Shown: piece by piece, positions 33,109 through 42,584 of the stretch | Layout of the letters: every line of letters begins with the position of its first letter | Position numbering within the stretch: position 1 is the first letter of the stretch | Assembly: GCF_005796105.1 (NCBI RefSeq) | Contig: NZ_VAUO01000003.1 | Coordinates: 294,865-358,864, forward strand | From: Pseudomonas mosselii | GTDB taxonomy: Bacteria > Pseudomonadota > Gammaproteobacteria > Pseudomonadales > Pseudomonadaceae | DNA: 64,000 bases | Reading direction: 5' to 3' | Made by a program: the position numbers and the translations under genes | Notes under the pieces: model-generated | Told to the model about the DNA's origin: nothing | Seen by the model: the letters and a program-made list of their open reading frames with translations, nothing else | Database searches by the model: none

Positions 33109-34967
33109 ACCCGCGCCTGCTCGAACTGTACAACCAGGAGTTGCAGCACATTCGCGAGGGAGCCGCCGAGTTCGCCCGGGAATACCCCAAGATTGCCTCA
33201 CGCCTGACCCTGTCGGGCGTCGAATGCGCCGACCCGTACGTGGAGCGGCTGCTCGAAGGCTTCGCTTACCTGACTGCGCGGGTGCAGCTCAAGCTCGATG
33301 CCGAGTACCCGACTTTCACTCACAACCTGCTGGAAATCGCCTACCCGCACTACCTGGCGCCGACTCCGTCGATGACCGTGGTACAACTGCAAACCGACCC
33401 CGACGAAGGTTCGCTGGCGGCAGGTTTCGCACTGCCGCGCGGCAGCGTGCTGCGGGCGAACCTGGGCCGCAACTCGCAGACCCCGTGCGAGTTTCGCAGC
33501 ACCCAGGACGTGACCCTTTGGCCGCTGCACGTGGCGCGTGCCGAATACTTCGGCAACCCCGGCGCGGTGCTCGGGCGCCTGGCTGCCAGCGAGCCCAAGG
33601 CCCGCGCAGGCCTGCGCCTGACCCTACGCAGCGGCGCCGAGACCCCGTTCAACAGCCTGCCGCTCAGCCATCTGCCGCTGTATCTCAACGGCGCCGACGA
33701 AACCCCGTTCCGCCTCTACGAACAACTGCTGGGCAGTGCCTGCGCGGTGTTCGTGCGCCAGCCTGGGGCCGACTGGGTCGAGCGCATCCCGGTGCACGAA
33801 GCCCTGTTGCCGTGTGGTTTCGATGACCGTGAAGCCGCCCTGCCAGTAGTGCCCCAGGCCTTCCAGGGCTATCGCTTATTACAGGAATACTTCGCCCTGC
33901 CGCAGCGTTTTCTGTTCATCGACTTCGCCGGCCTGGAGCGTGCGGTCAAGCGCTGCGACGGGCAGGAGCTGGAACTGCTGGTGCTGTTCGAGCGCTTCGA
34001 GCAAAGCCTGGAAAGCAGTGTCGGCGCCAGCCAGTTCGTGCCGTTCTGTACCCCGGCGATCAACCTGTTCCCCCGGCGCGTGGACCGCATCCACCTGACC
34101 GACCGGGTCAATGAGCATCATGTAATCGCCGACCGCACCCGACCTACCGATTTCGAAATCCACTCACTGCAACAGGTGACGGGCCACGGCACCGGCCCCG
34201 ACCAGTCGTTCCTGCCGTTCTACGCGGTGCGCGACCCGTCGCGCTATGGTCGCGACCAGGCCTACTACATCGTGCGCCGTGAGCCGCGCGTGTTGTCCAG
34301 CGAGCAACGGCGAAACGGCACGCGCTCCAGCTACATGGGCAGCGAGACGTTCGTCAGCCTGGTCGATGGCCAACAGGCGCCGTACCGCCACGACTTGCGC
34401 CAACTGGGCATCAGCGCCCTGTGCAGCAACCGCGACCTGCCACTGTTCATGAACGTGGGCGACGGACGCAGCGACTTCAGCCTGGCCGACAGCGCACCGG
34501 TGGCCGCCGTGCGCTGCCTGGCCGGCCCCAGCCGACCGAAGGCCAGCCACGCCCACGACAACCGCGCCTGGCGCCTGATCAGCCAGTTGTCGCTGAACTA
34601 CTTGTCGTTGGCCGAGCAGGGCCAAGGTGCCGCCGCCTTGCGGGAATTGCTGCGCCTGTACGGCGACCCGCACGACAGCGCCTTGCAGTTGCAGATCGAC
34701 GGCCTGTGCGAGGTCAGCAGCAAGCCCTGCACCCGGCGCCTGCCGATGCCGGGGCCGATCGTCTTCGGCCGAGGCCTGGAGATCACCCTGACCTTCGACG
34801 AAAACGCCTTCCGTGGCACCGGCGTGTTTCTGCTCGGGGCGGTGTTCGAGCGCTTCCTGACCCGCTACGTGTCGATCAACAGCTTCACCGAAACCGTGCT
34901 GCGTACCAGCGAACGTGGCGAGATCATGCGCTGGACCGCCAAGCCCGGACGCAGGCCGACCCTGTGA
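33105..34967 (+). CDS. tssF: TssF, baseplate wedge protein
   Basis: 620 aa. Strong family N-terminus: [20 protein letters not shown], then [25 protein letters not shown] and [16 protein letters not shown]. Later [15 protein letters not shown] and the C-terminal [12 protein letters not shown] region are also typical. With TssG it forms the baseplate wedge around the VgrG hub. Start ATGA overlaps tssE and stop GTGA overlaps tssG, so expression of the three proteins is coupled. Confidence 0.97.
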   Translation: MNPRLLELYNQELQHIREGAAEFAREYPKIASRLTLSGVECADPYVERLLEGFAYLTARVQLKLDAEYPTFTHNLLEIAYPHYLAPTPSMTVVQLQTDPDEGSLAAGFALPRGSVLRANLGRNSQTPCEFRSTQDVTLWPLHVARAEYFGNPGAVLGRLAASEPKARAGLRLTLRSGAETPFNSLPLSHLPLYLNGADETPFRLYEQLLGSACAVFVRQPGADWVERIPVHEALLPCGFDDREAALPVVPQAFQGYRLLQEYFALPQRFLFIDFAGLERAVKRCDGQELELLVLFERFEQSLESSVGASQFVPFCTPAINLFPRRVDRIHLTDRVNEHHVIADRTRPTDFEIHSLQQVTGHGTGPDQSFLPFYAVRDPSRYGRDQAYYIVRREPRVLSSEQRRNGTRSSYMGSETFVSLVDGQQAPYRHDLRQLGISALCSNRDLPLFMNVGDGRSDFSLADSAPVAAVRCLAGPSRPKASHAHDNRAWRLISQLSLNYLSLAEQGQGAAALRELLRLYGDPHDSALQLQIDGLCEVSSKPCTRRLPMPGPIVFGRGLEITLTFDENAFRGTGVFLLGAVFERFLTRYVSINSFTETVLRTSERGEIMRWTAKPGRRPTL

Positions 34968-35980
34968 ACACGCTAGAGGCCATGCAGACCGAGCCCTGGG
35001 AGTACGACTTCTTCCAGGCCCTGCGCCGCCTTGAGGCGGAAAACCCGGCGCTGCCGCGCTTCGGCCACTCGTTGCGCCTGGCCGATGAACCGGTGCGCCT
35101 GGGCCAGCGCCTGGATTGCAGCTTCGCCCCGGCCACGCTGGCCTCGGTCACCGCGCAAGCAGACGGCCCGGCGCGCCTGGAGCAGTTCTTCTTCGGCCTG
35201 GGCGGGCCCAACGGCCCGCTGCCGCTGCACCTGACCGAGTACATGCGCGAGCGCCAGCGCAACCACGCCGATCCGACCAGCAAGCGCTTTCTGGATATCT
35301 TCCATCACCGCCTGCTAAGCCTGTTCTATCGCGCCTGGGCCGAGGCGCGGCCGACCGTCAGCCACGACCGTCCGGGTGATGACTACTGGGCGGCGCGCCT
35401 GGCCGCCCTGAGCGGTCGTGGCCAGCCTGAACTGCAAGGCCAGGGGCCGCTGGCCGACACCGCCAAGCTACATTGGTCCGGCCACCTAGCCGCGCAAACC
35501 CGTTACCCGGATGGCCTGTGCAGCATCCTGGCGGCGTATTTCGGCGTACCCGTGAGGCTTGAAGAGTACGTCGGCCAGTGGCTGGAACTGCCCGAACGCA
35601 GCCAACTGGGGGTGCGCGCCAACCGCCTGGGCGTCGACCTGTGCCTGGGCCGCTACGTGTGGGACCGTCAACACAAGTTCCGCCTGTGCCTGGGCCCGCT
35701 GAGCCTCGACCAGTACCACGCCCTGCTGCCCGGCGGGCAGGCGTTCGTCGAGCTGGCCGCATGGGTCGCCGAGTACCTGGGCCAGGAGCTGGACTGGGAC
35801 CTCAACCTCATCCTCGCGCAGGCTCAAGTGCCTGCGCTGCAACTCAATGCTGGCCAGCGCCTGGGGTTCGATACCTGGGTCGGCCGCCCCTCGCACGATG
35901 CACGCGACTTGAAGCTTGCCCGGCACTACGCCGAGCAGCCGGTCGCCGCCCCACACACAAGGAGCCAGGACCATGGGTGA
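34964..35980 (+). CDS. tssG: TssG, baseplate wedge protein
   Basis: 338 aa. Typical N-terminus with PWEYDFFQALRRLEAENPALPRFG, then LEQFFFGLGGPNGPLPLHLTEYMRER and FLDIFHHRLLSLFYRAWAEARP, followed by the C-terminal GTRVWDRQ-like region GRYVWDRQHKFRLCLGPLSLDQY. GTG at 34964 overlaps the tssF stop; an ATG at 34982 is a weaker alternative. The 181 codons open upstream of 34964 lie inside tssF and are a shadow. Confidence 0.95.
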   Translation: MNTLEAMQTEPWEYDFFQALRRLEAENPALPRFGHSLRLADEPVRLGQRLDCSFAPATLASVTAQADGPARLEQFFFGLGGPNGPLPLHLTEYMRERQRNHADPTSKRFLDIFHHRLLSLFYRAWAEARPTVSHDRPGDDYWAARLAALSGRGQPELQGQGPLADTAKLHWSGHLAAQTRYPDGLCSILAAYFGVPVRLEEYVGQWLELPERSQLGVRANRLGVDLCLGRYVWDRQHKFRLCLGPLSLDQYHALLPGGQAFVELAAWVAEYLGQELDWDLNLILAQAQVPALQLNAGQRLGFDTWVGRPSHDARDLKLARHYAEQPVAAPHTRSQDHG

Positions 35981-38648
35981 AATCAGCCGCGCCGCGCTGT
36001 TCGGCAAGCTCAACAGCGTCGCCTACAAGGCCATCGAGGCCGCCACCGTCTTCTGCAAGCTGCGCGGTAACCCTTATGTCGAGCTGGCGCACTGGTTGCA
36101 CCAGTTGCTGCAACTGCAAGACAGCGACCTGCACCGCATCATCCGCCAGTTCAATGTCGAGCCTGCTCGCCTGGCGCGCGACCTGACCGACGCCCTGGAC
36201 CGCCTGCCGCGCGGCTCAACCTCGATCACCGACCTGTCGTCGCAGGTGGAAGAGGCGGTCGAACGTGGCTGGGTGTACGGCAGCCTGATGTTCGGCGAAA
36301 GCCAGGTGCGCACCGGCTACCTGCTGGTGGGCATCCTCAAGACCCCGAGCCTGCGCAACGCGTTGCTGGGGCTGTCCAGCGAGTTCGCCAAGCTGAAGAT
36401 CGACGCCCTGAGCGAGCGCTTCGACGAATACGTGGGCGATTCGCCCGAGAACAACCTGACCGCCAGCGATGGCTTCAGTGCGGGTGTGCCGGGCGAGGCC
36501 AGCGGTGCCGTGGCTCCGGCGGCGATGGGCAAGCAGGAGGCGCTCAAGCGCTTCACCGTCGACCTCACCGAACAGGCCCGCAGTGGCAAGCTCGACCCGA
36601 TCGTCGGCCGCGACGAGGAGATCCGCCAGTTGGTGGACATCCTCATGCGCCGCCGCCAGAACAACCCGATCCTCACTGGCGAGGCGGGCGTGGGCAAGAC
36701 CGCGGTGGTCGAAGGCTTCGCCCTGCGCATCGTCGCCGGCGACGTGCCTCCAGCGCTCAAGGACGTCGAGCTGCGCAGCCTGGACGTTGGCCTGCTGCAA
36801 GCCGGCGCCAGCATGAAAGGCGAGTTCGAACAGCGCCTGCGCCAGGTGATCGAGGACGTGCAGGCCTCACCCAAGCCGATCATCCTGTTCATCGACGAGG
36901 CCCACACCTTGGTCGGTGCTGGCGGCGCTGCCGGCACGGGCGATGCCGCCAACCTGCTCAAGCCCGCCCTGGCGCGCGGCAGCCTGCGTACCGTGGCCGC
37001 CACCACCTGGGCCGAGTACAAGAAACACATCGAGCAAGACCCGGCCCTGACACGACGTTTCCAGGTGGTGCAGGTGGACGAGCCGAGCGAGGCAAAGGCG
37101 CTGCTGATGATGCGTGGCGTGGCCTCGACCATGGAAAAGCACCATCAGGTGCAGATCCTCGACGAAGCCCTGGAAGCCGCCGTGAAGCTCTCGCACCGCT
37201 ATATTCCGGCGCGCCAGTTGCCAGATAAATCGGTCAGCCTGCTCGATACCGCCTGCGCCCGCGTGGCCATCAGCCTGCACGCCGTACCGGCCGAGGTAGA
37301 CGACAGCCGCCGGCGCATCGAAGCGCTGCAAGTCGAATTGCAGATCATCGCCCGCGAAACGGCCATCGGCGTAGCCACCGGTCAGCGCCAGGCCCAGGCC
37401 GAAACCCTGTTGGCCGAAGAGCGCGAGCGCCTGACCGCACTGGAAAGCCGTTGGGCCGAAGAAAAGGCCCTGGTGGACGAACTGCTGGCCACCCGTGCGC
37501 AGCTACGCGAGCAGGTGGGTGTGGTGGACCAAGAGGTGGACGCCCAAGGCAGCCATGCGCTGCGCGAAACACTCATCGACCTGCAACAGCGCCTGGGCGA
37601 ACTGCAAGGTGAGCGCCCGCTGATCCTGCCGACCGTGGATTACCAGGCGGTGGCGTCGGTGGTCGCCGACTGGACCGGCATCCCGGTGGGCCGCATGGCG
37701 CGCAACGAGATCGAGACGGTGCTCAACCTGGATACGCACCTAGCCAAGCGCATCATCGGCCAGGACCACGCGCTGAAGATGATCGCCAAGCGCATCCAGA
37801 CTTCCCGCGCGGGCCTGGACAACCCGAACAAGCCGGTCGGCGTGTTCATGCTCGCCGGCACCTCCGGGGTGGGCAAGACCGAGACCGCGCTGGCCCTGGC
37901 CGAGGCCATGTATGGCGGTGAGCAGAACCTGATCACCATCAACATGAGCGAGTTCCAGGAAGCCCATACCGTGTCCACCCTCAAGGGCGCCCCGCCTGGC
38001 TACGTGGGCTACGGCGAGGGTGGCGTGCTGACCGAAGCGGTGCGCCGTCGCCCCTATAGCGTGGTGCTGCTCGATGAGGTGGAAAAAGCCCACCCCGACG
38101 TGCACGAAATCTTCTTCCAGGTATTCGACAAGGGCGTGATGGAAGACGGCGAAGGCCGCCAGATCGACTTTCGTAACACCCTGATCCTGCTCACCACCAA
38201 CGCCGGCACCGAGCTGATCGCACGCACCTGCAGCAACCCGCAGGCGCTGCCCGACCCGGAGACGGTGGCTACATCCTTGCGCCAGCCGCTGCTGGAGATC
38301 TTCCCGCCCGCGCTGCTCGGCCGCCTGGTGACCATCCCCTACTACCCGCTCAGCGACGCCATGCTGCAAGCCATCACCCGCCTGCAACTGGAGCGCATCC
38401 GCAAGCGCGTGCAAGCCACCCACAAGGTTGGCCTGACCTACGATGATGGCGTGGTGGAGCTGATCGTGTCGCGTTGCACCGAAACCGAAAGCGGTGGCCG
38501 AATGATCGACGCCATCCTTACCAACGGCCTGCTGCCAGACATGAGCCGCGAGTTCCTGACGCGCATGCTCGAAGGCAAACCGTTGGCCAGCGTGAGCATC
38601 AGCCGCCGCGACAACGACCTGCACTATGACTTCGGCGCCGCCGACTGA
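35973..38648 (+). CDS. clpV: ClpV, AAA+ ATPase that recycles contracted T6SS sheath
   Basis: 891-aa Clp/Hsp100 protein. The N-domain (1-160) has the ClpV form RAALFGKLNSVAYKAIEAATVFCKL. Two AAA+ modules follow: Walker A GEAGVGKT at 236-243 with Walker B ILFIDEAHT, and a second Walker A GTSGVGKT near 630 with VVLLDEVEKAH. A coiled-coil middle domain separates them. Unfolds TssBC after firing. Starts at ATG 35973 behind AAGGAG, overlapping tssG by 8 nt; codons open upstream belong to a shadow. Size agrees with P. aeruginosa ClpV1 (about 900 aa). Confidence 0.97.
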   Translation: MGEISRAALFGKLNSVAYKAIEAATVFCKLRGNPYVELAHWLHQLLQLQDSDLHRIIRQFNVEPARLARDLTDALDRLPRGSTSITDLSSQVEEAVERGWVYGSLMFGESQVRTGYLLVGILKTPSLRNALLGLSSEFAKLKIDALSERFDEYVGDSPENNLTASDGFSAGVPGEASGAVAPAAMGKQEALKRFTVDLTEQARSGKLDPIVGRDEEIRQLVDILMRRRQNNPILTGEAGVGKTAVVEGFALRIVAGDVPPALKDVELRSLDVGLLQAGASMKGEFEQRLRQVIEDVQASPKPIILFIDEAHTLVGAGGAAGTGDAANLLKPALARGSLRTVAATTWAEYKKHIEQDPALTRRFQVVQVDEPSEAKALLMMRGVASTMEKHHQVQILDEALEAAVKLSHRYIPARQLPDKSVSLLDTACARVAISLHAVPAEVDDSRRRIEALQVELQIIARETAIGVATGQRQAQAETLLAEERERLTALESRWAEEKALVDELLATRAQLREQVGVVDQEVDAQGSHALRETLIDLQQRLGELQGERPLILPTVDYQAVASVVADWTGIPVGRMARNEIETVLNLDTHLAKRIIGQDHALKMIAKRIQTSRAGLDNPNKPVGVFMLAGTSGVGKTETALALAEAMYGGEQNLITINMSEFQEAHTVSTLKGAPPGYVGYGEGGVLTEAVRRRPYSVVLLDEVEKAHPDVHEIFFQVFDKGVMEDGEGRQIDFRNTLILLTTNAGTELIARTCSNPQALPDPETVATSLRQPLLEIFPPALLGRLVTIPYYPLSDAMLQAITRLQLERIRKRVQATHKVGLTYDDGVVELIVSRCTETESGGRMIDAILTNGLLPDMSREFLTRMLEGKPLASVSISRRDNDLHYDFGAAD

Positions 38649-38659
38649 CAGGAACGATC

Positions 38660-40588
38660 ATGCTGTTCAAGCAGTTCACGCGCCTTGCGCAGATCAACAG
38701 CCCACTGGGGCCGGACAAGCTGATCCTTGCCGAAATGGGCGGCAGCGAGGAACTTGGCCGGCTGTTCGACTACGAATTGCAGGTGACCAGCGACGACCCG
38801 GCCATCGACCTCAACCAACTGCTGGGCAAGCCCATGAGCCTGAGCGTGCAGGTCAGCGTGGGCAACTCGCGGCACTTTCACGGCATCGTCGCGCGGTGCA
38901 GCCAGTCGGTGGACCGCGGCCAGTTCGCCAGCTACCGGGTGACCCTACGACCGTGGCTGTGGCTGCTGACGCGCACCAGCGACTGCCGGATCTTCCAGCA
39001 CCTGAGCGTGCCGCAGATCGTCAAGCAGGTGTTCCGCGACCTGGGCTTCTCGGACTTCGAAGACGCCCTGAGCCGCACCTACCGCGAGCGTGAATACTGC
39101 GTGCAGTACCGCGAGAGCAGCTTCGATTTCGTCAGCCGGCTGCTGGAAGAAGAAGGCATCTACTATTTCTTCCGTCACGAGCAGGAGCGCCACGTGCTGG
39201 TACTGGCCGACGCCTATGGCGCGCACCAGACCGCACCGGGCTATGCCAGCGTGCCGTACTACCCGCCCGACGGCCAGCACCGAGAGCGCGATCATATCAA
39301 CGACTGGCACTTGGCCCAGGAAGTCCAGCCGGGGTCGTTCGAACTCAACGACTACGACTTCCAGCGCCCCAGCGCACGCATCGACGTACGCTCGGCCATG
39401 CCGCGCCCGCACCAGGCCGGCGACTACCCGCTGTACGACTATCCCGGCGCCTACGCGCAGACCCAGGATGGCGAGCACTATGCGCGCACGCGCCTGGAGG
39501 CCCTGCAAAGCCTGCACGAACGTATCGAGCTGCGCGGCAATGCCCGCGGCCTGGGCAGCGGCCACCTGTTCAGCCTGGAGGGCTTCAGCCGCCAGGACCA
39601 GAACCGCGAGTACCTGATCGTCGCGGCGCGCTACTACGTGCATCAGGAACGCCTGGAAAGCGGCGGTGGCAGCGGCGGACCGCAGTTCGAAAGCAACCTC
39701 AGCTGCATCGACGCGCAGCAAAGCTACCGACCGGTCGCCAGCACCCTGCGGCCTATCGTCAAGGGCCCGCAGACCGCCGTGGTGGTAGGCCCGGCTGGCG
39801 AGGAGATCTGGACCGACCAGTACGGGCGGGTGAAGGTGCACTTCCACTGGGACCGCCACGACCAGTCCAACGAAAACAGCTCGTGCTGGATCCGCGTCTC
39901 CCAGGCCACGGCAGGCAAGAGCTGGGGGGCGATCCAGGTGCCGCGGATTGGCCAGGAGGTCATCGTCAGCTTCCTCGAAGGCGATCCGGACCGCCCGATC
40001 ATCACCGGAAGGGTCTACAACGCCGAACAGACGGTGCCCTACGACCTGCCCGGCAACGCGACGCAAAGCGGCATGAAGAGCCGTTCGAGCAAGGGCGGTA
40101 CGCCGGCCAACTTCAATGAAATCCGCATGGAGGACAAGAAGGGCGCCGAACAGCTGTACGTGCACGCCGAGCGCAACATGGACAGCGTGGTGGAGCAGAA
40201 CCAGACGCTGTCGGTGGGGATCAGCCGAGTCAAGACCGTGGGCCTGGTGGAGGTCGCGACCATCGGCCAGGACCGTATCCGCACGGTGCGCCAGCATGAC
40301 ACCTTGCAGGTCGGCGGCAACAAGCGCGACAGCGTTGGCGCCAACTACGTGATGGACGCTGGCGACAAGATTCGTCTGGTGTGCGGCAAGAGCGTGATCG
40401 AGCTAAAGGCCGACGGCACAATCAACATCAGTTGCGAGAACTTCAATGTGCATGCCGGGGAGAACGGCATCATCAACACCGGTGGCCAGCTCGACCTGAA
40501 CCTAGGCGGCGGCCCGGTGGCCAAGACGTCCGGGCAGGGCGACAAGGGCGAGATCAGCGGGCGGGTGGAGCAGGTGTTCAAGAAGTAG
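38660..40588 (+). CDS. vgrG: VgrG spike protein, unextended
   Basis: 642 aa. The N-terminal gp27-like part (FKQFTRLAQINSPLGPDKLIL, FDYELQVTSDDP) is followed by the gp5/OB domain (VVVGPAGEEIWTDQYGRVKVHFHWD) and a DUF2345/beta-helix region with SRSSKGGTPANFNEIRMEDKKG. It ends after the needle (GGQLDLNLGGG) with about 25 further residues, so there is no C-terminal toxin domain. The size equals P. aeruginosa VgrG1a. No PAAR, adaptor or effector gene follows; a REP and the convergent mutM come next. Any cargo must be encoded elsewhere or in the 6-10.6 kb island. Confidence 0.97.
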   Translation: MLFKQFTRLAQINSPLGPDKLILAEMGGSEELGRLFDYELQVTSDDPAIDLNQLLGKPMSLSVQVSVGNSRHFHGIVARCSQSVDRGQFASYRVTLRPWLWLLTRTSDCRIFQHLSVPQIVKQVFRDLGFSDFEDALSRTYREREYCVQYRESSFDFVSRLLEEEGIYYFFRHEQERHVLVLADAYGAHQTAPGYASVPYYPPDGQHRERDHINDWHLAQEVQPGSFELNDYDFQRPSARIDVRSAMPRPHQAGDYPLYDYPGAYAQTQDGEHYARTRLEALQSLHERIELRGNARGLGSGHLFSLEGFSRQDQNREYLIVAARYYVHQERLESGGGSGGPQFESNLSCIDAQQSYRPVASTLRPIVKGPQTAVVVGPAGEEIWTDQYGRVKVHFHWDRHDQSNENSSCWIRVSQATAGKSWGAIQVPRIGQEVIVSFLEGDPDRPIITGRVYNAEQTVPYDLPGNATQSGMKSRSSKGGTPANFNEIRMEDKKGAEQLYVHAERNMDSVVEQNQTLSVGISRVKTVGLVEVATIGQDRIRTVRQHDTLQVGGNKRDSVGANYVMDAGDKIRLVCGKSVIELKADGTINISCENFNVHAGENGIINTGGQLDLNLGGGPVAKTSGQGDKGEISGRVEQVFKK

Positions 40589-40639
40589 CCACCCGCTTGC
40601 CTGGGCTGCCCCCCAGGTTGTCAGCGCAAAAGCTGAAAT

Positions 40640-40697
40640 AGCCCGGGGCTGCTGCGCAGCCCTTTCGCGGCACAAGACCGCTCCTACAAGGGATTGC
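40640..40697. repeat. REP element between vgrG and mutM
   Basis: CTGCTGCGCAGCCCTTTCGC followed by GGCACAAGACCGCTCCTACA. Lies between the convergent ends of vgrG and mutM, where a bidirectional terminator would be useful. Confidence 0.7.
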
Positions 40698-40719
40698 GCC
40701 AGCTTGAAAAGGCCGCAAT

Positions 40720-41532
40720 TCAGCGCTGGCAGCGCGGGCAGAACACGCTGGCGCGCTGGCCCAGGGTTACCGAGCGCAGCTCGCTGCCACACACCTTGCA
40801 CGGCTGCCCGGCGCGCCCATAGACGAACAGCTCCTGCTGGAAATACCCCGGCTGCCCATCCCCACCCATGAAGTCGCGCAAGGTGGTGCCGCCCTGCTCG
40901 ATAGCCGCCGCCAGCACGCGCTTGATCTCGATCGCAAGCTTCAGGTAGCGCGCCCGGGAAATCCCGCCCGCCGCCCGGCGTGGGTCGATACCCGCGGCGA
41001 ACAGCGCCTCGGTGGCGTAGATGTTGCCCACGCCCACCACCACCGCGTTGTCCATGATGAACGGTTTGACCGCCATCGCCCGGCCCCGCGACAGCTGGAA
41101 CAGGCGTTCACCATCGAACAGCTCGGTCAACGGCTCCGGCCCCAGGCGCAGCAGCAGTTCATGCTTGAGCGGGTCGAGGCTCCAGAGCATCGCGCCGAAG
41201 CGCCGTGGGTCGGTGTAGCGCAGCATCAAGCCCGACTCCAGCTCGATATCCACATGCTCGTGCTTGGCCGCAGGTAGCCCCTGTTGCACCAGGCGCAGGC
41301 TGCCGGACATACCCAGGTGACTGATCAAAGTGCCCACCTCGGCATTGATCAACAGGTACTTGGCGCGCCGCTCGACGGTGACGATGCGCTGCCCCGACAG
41401 GCGCACATCAAGGTCTTCAGGAATCGGCCAGCGCAAACGCCGGTCACGCACCACCACGCGGCTGACGCGCTGGCCTTCCAGATGCGGGGCGATACCCCGG
41501 CGGGTGGTCTCGACCTCGGGCAATTCCGGCAT
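40720..41532 (-). CDS. mutM: formamidopyrimidine-DNA glycosylase
   Basis: 270-aa base-excision repair enzyme removing 8-oxoguanine and formamidopyrimidines, with AP-lyase activity. The catalytic N-terminus [13 protein letters not shown] (nucleophile Pro2 after Met removal, Glu3), the H2TH helix-turn region around [20 protein letters not shown], and the C-terminal zinc finger (Cys245, Cys248, Cys265, Cys268) are all intact. Ends convergently with the T6SS vgrG. Length equals other MutM proteins. Confidence 0.98.
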   Translation of the reverse strand: MPELPEVETTRRGIAPHLEGQRVSRVVVRDRRLRWPIPEDLDVRLSGQRIVTVERRAKYLLINAEVGTLISHLGMSGSLRLVQQGLPAAKHEHVDIELESGLMLRYTDPRRFGAMLWSLDPLKHELLLRLGPEPLTELFDGERLFQLSRGRAMAVKPFIMDNAVVVGVGNIYATEALFAAGIDPRRAAGGISRARYLKLAIEIKRVLAAAIEQGGTTLRDFMGGDGQPGYFQQELFVYGRAGQPCKVCGSELRSVTLGQRASVFCPRCQR

Positions 41533-41535
41533 CGG

Positions 41536-42408
41536 TCAGTGCCCGCCCAGTTCGCGGATGTTCTGCTTGAGCTGCTCGAATTCGTATTCGGTCAGGCCGA
41601 TGTAGTCCAGCACCAACGAGCCGACCACGTTCCACTCATGATCCACGCTCTGATTACCCAGCACACGGTAGGAGGCGCAGATGTGCTCGGACATCTTCAG
41701 CACCGCCAGCAGGTTCTTCAGCTGGGTCTGGGTATTGCGCGAGGACTCGTCGCGGAACACCGCCAAGGCATTGTGATGGTTGGCGATGGCCGAGCTGATG
41801 TGCTCGGGCAGACGCCAGGACTTGGCGGTGAAGTAGCCAACCACCGAATGATTGGTATTGAACGCACGGTTCTCGGTGTCGACCACGCGGGTATCTTCGC
41901 CCGTATTGGCGTAGGACTCCTCCAACACTTCCATGTAGTTGGGGAAGCGCTTGTGCATCAGGGGCACACCGCAGTCATGGAACAGGCCCAGGGTGTAGGC
42001 CTCGTCAGGGGCCTGGATACCCGTGCGTTTGGCCAGGGTGAGGCAGGTCATGGCCACATCCTGTGCGGTGTCCCAGAAGCGGTTGAGGGTGACGATGGTC
42101 TCGTCGCTCATCTCGCCCTTGATCGACTGGGCGTTGATCAGGTTGATGATCGAACGGCTGCCGAGCAGGTTCACCGCGCGCTGGATCGAACCGATCTTGT
42201 TGGCCAGGCCGAACTGCGGTGAGTTGACCAGCTTGAGCAGGGCGCCGGCAAGGCCGGGGTCCTGGGAAATCAGCTTGGCGATGGTCTCCAGGTCCGGGTC
42301 AGGCATGTACTGCTCGAACTGCAGATCGACCATGATCTGCGGCTGTGGCGGAATGGTGATGCCTTGCAAGGCATGCTGGATCTGTTCGGCGGTAAGTTCC
42401 TGGGACAT
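41536..42408 (-). CDS. HDOD-domain protein
   Basis: 290-aa cytoplasmic protein with an HDOD (non-catalytic HD-related output) domain of about 200 residues from residue 20: DPDLETIAKLISQDPGLAGALLKLVNSPQFG, INLLGSRSIINLINAQSIKG, LFHDCGVPLMHKRFPNY, HSVVGYFTAKSWRLPEHISSAI. Such proteins act in signalling and stress or c-di-GMP pathways without a fixed reaction. 3 nt upstream of mutM on the same strand, so probably co-transcribed. Start at ATG 42408; the longer open frame up to 42549 has no sensible start. Confidence 0.9.
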   Translation of the reverse strand: MSQELTAEQIQHALQGITIPPQPQIMVDLQFEQYMPDPDLETIAKLISQDPGLAGALLKLVNSPQFGLANKIGSIQRAVNLLGSRSIINLINAQSIKGEMSDETIVTLNRFWDTAQDVAMTCLTLAKRTGIQAPDEAYTLGLFHDCGVPLMHKRFPNYMEVLEESYANTGEDTRVVDTENRAFNTNHSVVGYFTAKSWRLPEHISSAIANHHNALAVFRDESSRNTQTQLKNLLAVLKMSEHICASYRVLGNQSVDHEWNVVGSLVLDYIGLTEYEFEQLKQNIRELGGH

Positions 42409-42584
42409 GGCTGCGTACTCCTTGGGGACGGGGGATTCTAAACCCTGGACGTCGCCAGGGCATCCATTGAGTGGATCGTTCGTTCCAGTTTTCATCGAAC
42501 TGCCAGCCGCACACTTGGTCGCACCCCGCGCCGAACGCGGGGGCAACACGTTATACTCCCGCTCTTTTTTCCCGGAGCGACGTC

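Noticed and set aside
40400..40588. C-terminal effector domain on VgrG
   Set aside because: Only about 25 residues follow the needle repeat; total length equals unextended VgrG proteins.
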